Shown here: piece after piece, positions 58,501 through 64,000 of the stretch
Layout of the letters: the number at the start of each line of letters is the position of its first letter
Position numbering within the stretch: the first letter of the stretch is position 1
Origin: Ciona savignyi
Taxonomy: Eukaryota > Chordata > Ascidiacea > Phlebobranchia > Cionidae
Reading direction: 5' to 3'
Length of the DNA stretch: 64,000 nt
NCBI GenBank assembly: GCA_000149265.1
Contig: CH002647.1
Span: 195,184 to 259,183 of the forward strand
Program-made: the position numbers and the translations under genes
The notes under the pieces: generated by a model
What the model saw: the letters and a program-made list of their open reading frames with translations, nothing else
Databases searched by the model: none
What the model was told of the DNA's origin: nothing

Positions 58501-59482
58501 CGGACATTTGTAAAGTACAGCATGACCTTCAACCACAGCTACAACTATTTCGCTGTCTTGTCTGCGAAGGTTCAGTGGGCAAAGGCGAGAGCCATTTATG
58601 TTGACCGGCCAGTGGTGTATATAGCACCCGCTTTCGTCCACAACCTGCAATCTCAAGTTTAAATACGGTGATGTAGCTTGGTGGTTAAAGCGACCAATAC
58701 ATATACTAAATCCTATATACAAAAACGGTCCTAATAATTACCCCATCATGGGTTAAAAACTTGGCTATGTTAAAAAGTTTAAGGCACACAACAATGTTAG
58801 TTTTGCTTTAGGTATTCTGCTTGTTAGAAAACGCTAGTTGGTCTAGCTTTTATTCTACATTAAAACGTTTTGTTTTCGTTGAAGGCTATATTTGAATTGT
58901 AGTCGTTCCCCGTACAGTATTAGATCAAGTTTTAAACAAATAAACTGTTAATGTTTAAGTTTTACGTATTCACTTACACCAGTCCAAAATATTTACCTGG
59001 ATTCGTTTATTGTTGATGTCTGCTACAGTTAAACTACGGGAAGTAGAAGACAAATCAAACCCTCTAGCATAATCAAACTGCCCTTGTTCGCTACCTGGGC
59101 GTTTGATTGATTGCAATAACATCCATCCACTCATTTGCCTATTTAGCTGTAATTTAAAGTGTAAAGTAGCTTCAAAATATAGCAATATACATTTAGGAAA
59201 ATGTCAAACTGTATAAACTATGTCCGACCCTCGCCATTTATGCATACGTTATGGTTATACTATACCTTACACGTAATTTATCATTAATTACATATGTTAT
59301 AAAAACATTTTATTAAATACAACTTTGGCCCAATGCAAGAAACTGTGTATGGCATTTTGCGTTTGAATTCACCTTCTACCGAAAACCTCAATATCAGCAC
59401 AAAGTTTCATTTTATTAACAACCGCCTGTATCTCGCTTTGTAGACGACTGACATATGTGGCAGAATGATCAGACACAACAGA
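55502..59482 (-). CDS. NHL-repeat beta-propeller protein (TRIM-NHL-like), C-terminal part
   Basis: Minus-strand exons 59146-58997, 58644-58491, 57939-57775, 56524-56326 and 55688-55502 join in phase to 284 residues ending in a TGA at 55502. Each carries NHL-type text, for example GSEQGQFDYARGF with VADINNKRIQ, QGQYVITDVGRHRVTVHD, and GRIAVSDSHNRCIKLFDERN. A further exon, 59482-59373, encodes a coiled-coil-like SRLQSEIQAVVNKMK segment. It joins in phase if the next exon starts at 59138 instead of 59146. A coiled coil before an NHL propeller suggests a TRIM2/3/32/71-type protein (ubiquitin ligase or RNA-binding), but no RING or B-box exon was found, so the N-terminus is missing from this model. 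Two family 2 SINEs lie in introns. Confidence 0.8.
58015..58125 (-). mobile_element. tRNA-derived SINE, family 2, in an NHL gene intron
   Basis: Minus strand: TTCGAACCCTTGATGGGTTC, GACCGTTTTTTGTATATAA, ATCGGTCGCGTTAACCATTT and GGCCACGTGACCG in order. Confidence 0.65.
58671..58776 (+). mobile_element. tRNA-derived SINE, family 2, in an NHL gene intron
   Basis: TGTAGCTTGGTGGTTAAAGC, GACCAATACATATACTAAAT, AAAACGGTCCTAATAATTAC and CCCCATCATGGGTTAAAAAC in order. Confidence 0.65.
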
Positions 59483-60556
59483 CTAGCATGGTAATAGTGT
59501 ATGTGCTTTTCAATGTGTTTTGTGCAACGCGTCTCCGCGCGCAGATACGTTTTTCCTTTATCGCATTTTGAAATAAGTATTTTTCCTATTGCAACGGAAG
59601 GAACACAAATGCGTTTATTTGAGTGTAAATAACAGTTTTATTTAAAGTTTAAAGAAAGCTGACTTAAGGTTCACAATATCTTTTTTCTAAAGTATATGTT
59701 GAACAAATATATTGATGTTTAGTATAAAATACTTGTTTATCTACGCAATTTTTACCCACTTTTTAAGGGTCTAAAGTCTAACCATTGAACTATAATTGCA
59801 AACCTAAGGATAATGGCCACTTCTATTTGTTTTTTACTTCATGCCATGTACATACAGCTGATGTATTTTAACGACTGTAGTTTTGCCGTTTTTCCTTCTA
59901 CTTTTGTTAAACCTTTCTGATTTTTTATTACTGATAAAGCAACAAAAATGAACAATATTGGGAAAATAGATGTCGTTATATAACTCGCGCATTCGTCAAT
60001 CGTCAGTGCATACATGAGGGTGGCTGCAGCTTTTACAGAAAACAATTCATGGCAATTTTAGGTAACCAGTTTAACTCTTCACACTATTGGCAATTGCCCG
60101 TTCAGGTGGATATTTACACAAAGGCGACTAGGGCTTCTAACCTATAACTTATTTGGCATAACCACCGTACTTAAATGCCATTTAATGCGCGACCGGGCGC
60201 TCAATGTCTATATCCTTCCAAGAAGATCCGTTAGAATTACACAGCATTATTCTAAAGAAAATTATTTTGTTACTTGTATTTTTCACCGAAAATAACGAAA
60301 TCAGTTACATAGAATAACACAATAGCAAAAATTGACCGATTTTAATTGCATGCCACCACCCACATACTCTGTAGGTTGGAACGCAGTTTACATTTAATTA
60401 ACCAGCGCCTTCATAAAGATTTTCACAAAGAGAATGAGTAACAATGTTAAATAAAAAAAAACATAGATATATACATATATTTATATTTCTAACAGCGGGG
60501 ACCATCGATTTTTGCAACTTCACATACTTTAAAAACCCGAGAAAAGGGGCAAATAT
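59483..60556. other. Gap between the NHL and TPR genes
   Basis: AT-rich. I looked for RING/B-box cysteine-histidine patterns on the minus strand and saw none. It probably holds the 3' UTR of TPR gene 1. Confidence 0.3.
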
Positions 60557-61558
60557 TCAGACATTAATCTTAACCATTACTGACAGAAGTACTCTTAAAG
60601 AATCGTACAGAATGCTTTGGTACAATGAGCCGTTGGGTAGAGCCTGTTCAAGCGCACTCCATGCCCAACGAGCACTATCTTGGTAGTTTTGCATTTTGAA
60701 GCAGCATAACGCTAATTTGCTCTTGCACTCAGCTATTTCCTGGCGCTGGTGGCCATGTGGGTCGGGCTTCGTTTTGCGAACTTCTATACAGTCGAGAAGA
60801 TACTTCCTTGATTGAGTGTAGTTATTGATGCGAAAGTAGGAAAATGCGACCTTGTACAGAATCCATGCTGTTTCTATGACTTCCGCTTCTCTCAGGTTTT
60901 GGATATTTAATATTGATACGCCCAACTTTATGTATTCTCTATCATTGTAAAAGCTATCCAGAAAATGTGCAACTTCAAATAGAAATCGTATTCCCTGTTG
61001 GAATAACTGGTTTGAAGTTGGTATCTCATTTGTAGATAGTAGATCAGTCAACTTTGTAGTTGTCTCTGCAACCAATCTACGAGTTTCCGCAGTGTATGCC
61101 TTCTTTTCCGTTATATGAGCCATATTACTAACGCCACATGTTATTGCAGCTTGCGCAATTAACGTGCGCTTGTCGGAGCTTACGGTTATAGCTTGTGTCG
61201 CAAGAAATGCTTGACAACATTCTCGAATTGCCTTTTCGTGTTGGCCCAGCGATGACAAACAGTGAGAAATATTTATTCGAACACTTACTGCTGCCAACTT
61301 GTCGTTTCGAGCTTCTATACGCTTCAGCAAACGAGTATATGCGTCAATGGCGTCTGAGTAGCGAAGCAAGTGCTTTAAACACTGGGCGATTCCATTTATG
61401 CATTGGTCAATATGGGTTGACGGTTCATCAGGGTCAAAATAGCACTCTGCTTCCGCATATTTTTCGTAAGCTTTGGCATACGAACATTCTTGAAAGAGAG
61501 CGTTTGCTTGTTTGACTAGTTCAACAAATTTTTCGTGCAATTTTGCTGTTTCTTCCAT
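60557..61558 (-). CDS. TPR-repeat protein, tandem copy 1
   Basis: A 333-residue, single-exon, helical-repeat protein; the specific family is not recognised. The start is the ATG at 61558 (MEETAKLHEKF). TPR-like helix pairs: residues about 10-43 (FQECSYAKAYEKYAEAECYF), 62-95 (HLLRYSDAIDAYTRLLKRIE), 98-125 (INISHCLSSLGQHEKAIREC), about 235-260 (VAFSYFRINNYTQSRKYLLD) and 275-310 (LALCCFKMQNYQDSARWAWS). No catalytic motif, signal peptide or membrane span, so it is probably a cytoplasmic scaffold. It has a same-strand duplicate 1.6 kb away, and each presumably has its own promoter. Single-exon structure suggests retroposition followed by local duplication, or intron loss. Confidence 0.85.
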   Translation of the reverse strand: MEETAKLHEKFVELVKQANALFQECSYAKAYEKYAEAECYFDPDEPSTHIDQCINGIAQCLKHLLRYSDAIDAYTRLLKRIEARNDKLAAVSVRINISHCLSSLGQHEKAIRECCQAFLATQAITVSSDKRTLIAQAAITCGVSNMAHITEKKAYTAETRRLVAETTTKLTDLLSTNEIPTSNQLFQQGIRFLFEVAHFLDSFYNDREYIKLGVSILNIQNLREAEVIETAWILYKVAFSYFRINNYTQSRKYLLDCIEVRKTKPDPHGHQRQEIAECKSKLALCCFKMQNYQDSARWAWSALEQALPNGSLYQSILYDSLRVLLSVMVKINV

Positions 61559-63125
61559 AGTAAACACAGCAAAAGTATGCTAGTTAGCTATTCTCACAGG
61601 AAAAACCAAAAAAACTATTTTAGGTATGTTCTAGTAAATAGAACAACTTCAAATTGCTTAAATGCAGTCCGAGACCAATAAGAACAACAATATGCTAGCT
61701 GGTAGAAGAAGGAACTTGTAAACGGGGATTCTTACCAGGTAATTCCCCGGAAATTTTTCGTGGTGAAATAACCAAACTGTTTGGAATTCGCTTTTAGTCA
61801 TGTACGCTGCTCCTTATTTAACTACCGAATAGACATATAAATATTGGTTTCTATAATCTTGATTTTACTGTTTTTATTTCCTTTTTGATTTTACTGTTTT
61901 TGCGTAACGCTGGTCAGGTCATTAGGGGGGAAGTATGAATTGGTAACACGGGAACCCTTTAGTTTTTTTGCTTGCAGAAACAAATGTTATACACTTTATA
62001 TAAGATATACCAAGGGCGTGAAGGTAGCTAGAGAAACCGAACGTTTCTGCATGCAGAAAAAAATATATCGTACACTTAACAGGGCTTTTAAAATTGTGGT
62101 GGTTTACACTTGCTCGACACTCAGTAGTATTTAGAATCCGGCATCCTATTAACGTCCAATGTGAGAATTTATTTATTAAGAGGTGATTACAAATTCACGA
62201 TACCTTTATGTCAAAGTCATATATGTTAATGATTATCGTCGGATAGTGGTGTTTATTCTCAAAATAAGCAGAACAACTAAAGCTCTTGCAGTGTGGTGTA
62301 AAAAAATATATATGCCTATTTAAATAAGATTTGTATGAGAGAATATTTATTAAGTGTATTAAGCAAAAAGACGACAAGTATGTGTGAGCTTCGAAATTAT
62401 AAATTTCTGTCTTCTTACCGTCCGCTTAGCGCACCACTGGACGAGGTGTACTTATATTGAACATTGTTAGATCTATCAACATCTGCAGACTTTAAAACTT
62501 GTCGCTAGCCAGTCGGTTAAGGCTTTTCCAAGCTACTTATCGGACATTTCCTGAACCCATCAGTGGAATGATAGATTCTACCGAATTAAAAGAACGTCTC
62601 AATCATACACAGCACACTACAAATCTCCGGTAACCCGACGGTGGGCACGAGATGATCTGACAATTACCCTAGTGTTTAACGCCAATTGCGTTTTTTCATC
62701 AACGGGATAAAACAAGAATATCTTATCCTATCCTATGTTATTTAGGGATTTATACAAAACGGTTATCTTCAGAACTCTTAACGAAAATACTTGGGTTAAA
62801 ACATTTATTTCTCACAGTACATTGTATTTCAGAAACCATAACAAAGCGATACATGCGGATAAAACAGGCACACATTTATAGCTAAAATTGCATGGTGCGG
62901 CTCATATTCTTTATTTTATCACCACCTTAATTAAGTAGGAATCATCACCACGTTTATTATTAAGGAATGGGAATTCAGCATTTCTTTGCGCAGGGTTTCA
63001 ATAAAACAAATTAAAATTTAATGTTTAGTCAAGAAAAATTCTAATCTCATGTATAGTAAAAAGCAAAAATACCAGAATTTTACATAATTTTTACACGAAT
63101 TTGATAGGCAGAAATAAACACGCAA
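61559..63125. other. Spacer between the two TPR genes
   Basis: It holds a family 1 SINE (62497-62737) and otherwise AT-rich DNA. No second duplication scar is obvious. Confidence 0.35.
62497..62737 (+). mobile_element. tRNA-derived SINE, family 1, 5'-truncated
   Basis: GTCGCTAGCCAGTCGGTTAA, CGGTAACCCGACGGTGGGC, ATGATCTGACAATTACCC and tail ATCTTATCCTATCCTATG. The tRNA-like head is missing. Confidence 0.65.
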
Positions 63126-64000
63126 TTACACATTAACTTTGACCATTACTTGAAGAAGCAATCTTAAAGAACCATGCAAAATGCTTTGGTACAACGTGCC
63201 GCCTGGGAGTGCCCCTAAAAGCGCACTCCATGCGTATCTGGCACTATCTTCGTAGTTTTGCATTTTAAAACAACATAAGGCCAATCTATGGTTGCACTCA
63301 GCTATTTCCTGGCGTTGGTAGCCATGTGGATCGGGCTTCGGTTTGCGAACTTCTATACAGTCGAGAAGATACTTCTTTGATTGGTTTGGGTCATTAATGC
63401 AGAAGTAAGAAAATGCAATTTTATATAGGAGCTTTGCTGTTGATATTACTTCCACGTCTCTCAGGTTTTGAATGTTTAATATTGTTACAGCTAACTTTAT
63501 GTATTCTCCATCAGCGCGTAAGCTACTCAGAAAATGTGCAACTTCAAATATAAATCGTATTCCCTGTTGGAATAACTGGTTTGAAGTTGGTATCTCATTT
63601 GTAGATAGTAGATCAGTCAACTTTGTAGTTGTCTCTGCAACCAATCTACGTGTTTCTGCAGTATATGCCTTCTTTTCCGTTATATGAGCCATATTACTAA
63701 CGCCACATGTTATTGCAGCTTGCGCAATTAACGTGCGCTTGTCAGAGCTTACGGTTACATCTTGTGTCGCGAGAAATGCTTGACAACATTCTCGAATTGC
63801 CTTTTCGTGCTGGCCCAGCGATGACAAACAGTGAGCAATATTTATTTGAACACTTACTGCTGCCAACTTGTCGTTTCTAGGTTCTATGCGCTTCAGCAAA
63901 CGAGTATATGCGTCAATGGCGTCTGAGTAGCGAAGCAAATGCTTTAAACACTGGGCGATTCCGTTTATACATTGGTCAATATGGGTTGACGGTTCATCAG
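63126..64000 (-). CDS. TPR-repeat protein, tandem copy 2 (5' end beyond window)
   Basis: The 290 visible residues align without gaps to residues 44-333 of copy 1. The N-terminal 43 or so residues lie beyond base 64000. The central part (SSDKRTLIAQAAITCGVSNM through the ...QLFQQGIRF region) is nearly identical even at silent positions. The C-terminal third differs at many residues (for example LGALPGGTLYQ against LEQALPNGSLYQ). The reading frame is intact, so both copies are likely functional. Confidence 0.85.
   Translation of the reverse strand, partial: DEPSTHIDQCINGIAQCLKHLLRYSDAIDAYTRLLKRIEPRNDKLAAVSVQINIAHCLSSLGQHEKAIRECCQAFLATQDVTVSSDKRTLIAQAAITCGVSNMAHITEKKAYTAETRRLVAETTTKLTDLLSTNEIPTSNQLFQQGIRFIFEVAHFLSSLRADGEYIKLAVTILNIQNLRDVEVISTAKLLYKIAFSYFCINDPNQSKKYLLDCIEVRKPKPDPHGYQRQEIAECNHRLALCCFKMQNYEDSARYAWSALLGALPGGTLYQSILHGSLRLLLQVMVKVNV

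Noticed and set aside
15295-58776. tRNA genes
   Set aside because: A/B box-like segments are spaced wrongly, lack cloverleaf pairing and sit in multi-copy elements, so they are SINEs.
1-64000. CRISPR arrays, bacterial operons or phage genes
   Set aside because: No regular direct repeats with spacers; gene structures are clearly spliced eukaryotic.

Overview
The window looks like animal nuclear DNA, most likely an invertebrate chordate such as a tunicate (Ciona-like). This is inference from the AT-rich base composition, short introns with GT..AG borders, metazoan gene families (PEA3-class ETS factor, SLC7 light chain, Rap2, TRIM-type NHL propeller), an ATG-only first exon in alpha-tubulin, and intergenic DNA packed with tRNA-derived SINEs and small inverted-repeat DNA transposons. 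There are no operons, Shine-Dalgarno sites or CRISPR arrays.

Layout. 1-1500 (+): 3' part of a non-coding snoRNA host gene with five tandem intronic copies of one C/D-box snoRNA. 3015-4418 (+): intact single-exon argininosuccinate lyase. 5181-13286 (-): complete 12-exon PEA3-type (ETV1/4/5) ETS factor, whose reading frame closes over 889 codons. 13.3-18.8 kb: its 5' flank, full of repeats. 18833-20756 (+): a five-exon gene for a small secreted protein I do not recognise. 21942-25520 (-): four-exon b(0,+)AT/SLC7A9-type amino-acid transporter, with an 18S rRNA 3'-end fragment in an intron. 28875-33573 (+): eight-exon divergent alpha-tubulin. 34-45 kb: almost entirely transposon remains (MITEs, SINEs, a pogo/Tigger-like and a hAT/Charlie-like element), with one possible small gene at 40.4-40.9 kb. 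46016-46717 (-): 3' half of a probable unrecognised gene. 47946-49181 (-): complete Rap2-like small GTPase. 49.2-55.5 kb: no recognisable gene, but two related RNA-hairpin palindromes. 55502-59482 (-): C-terminal NHL propeller of a TRIM-NHL-like protein. 60557-61558 and 63126-64000 (-): tandem, nearly intronless TPR protein genes; the second runs off the window.

The genes are functionally unrelated neighbours (urea/arginine metabolism, transcription, transport, cytoskeleton, signalling). Exon joins were worked out by reading splice sites and checking codon phase. They close exactly for the ETS factor, secreted protein, transporter, tubulin and Rap2 genes. The most unusual items are the snoRNA array, the intronic 18S fragment, the three COP1-type VP motifs in the ETS factor, the K40-less tubulin, the secreted protein with a 25-base microexon, the paired hairpins, and the mosaic TPR duplication.
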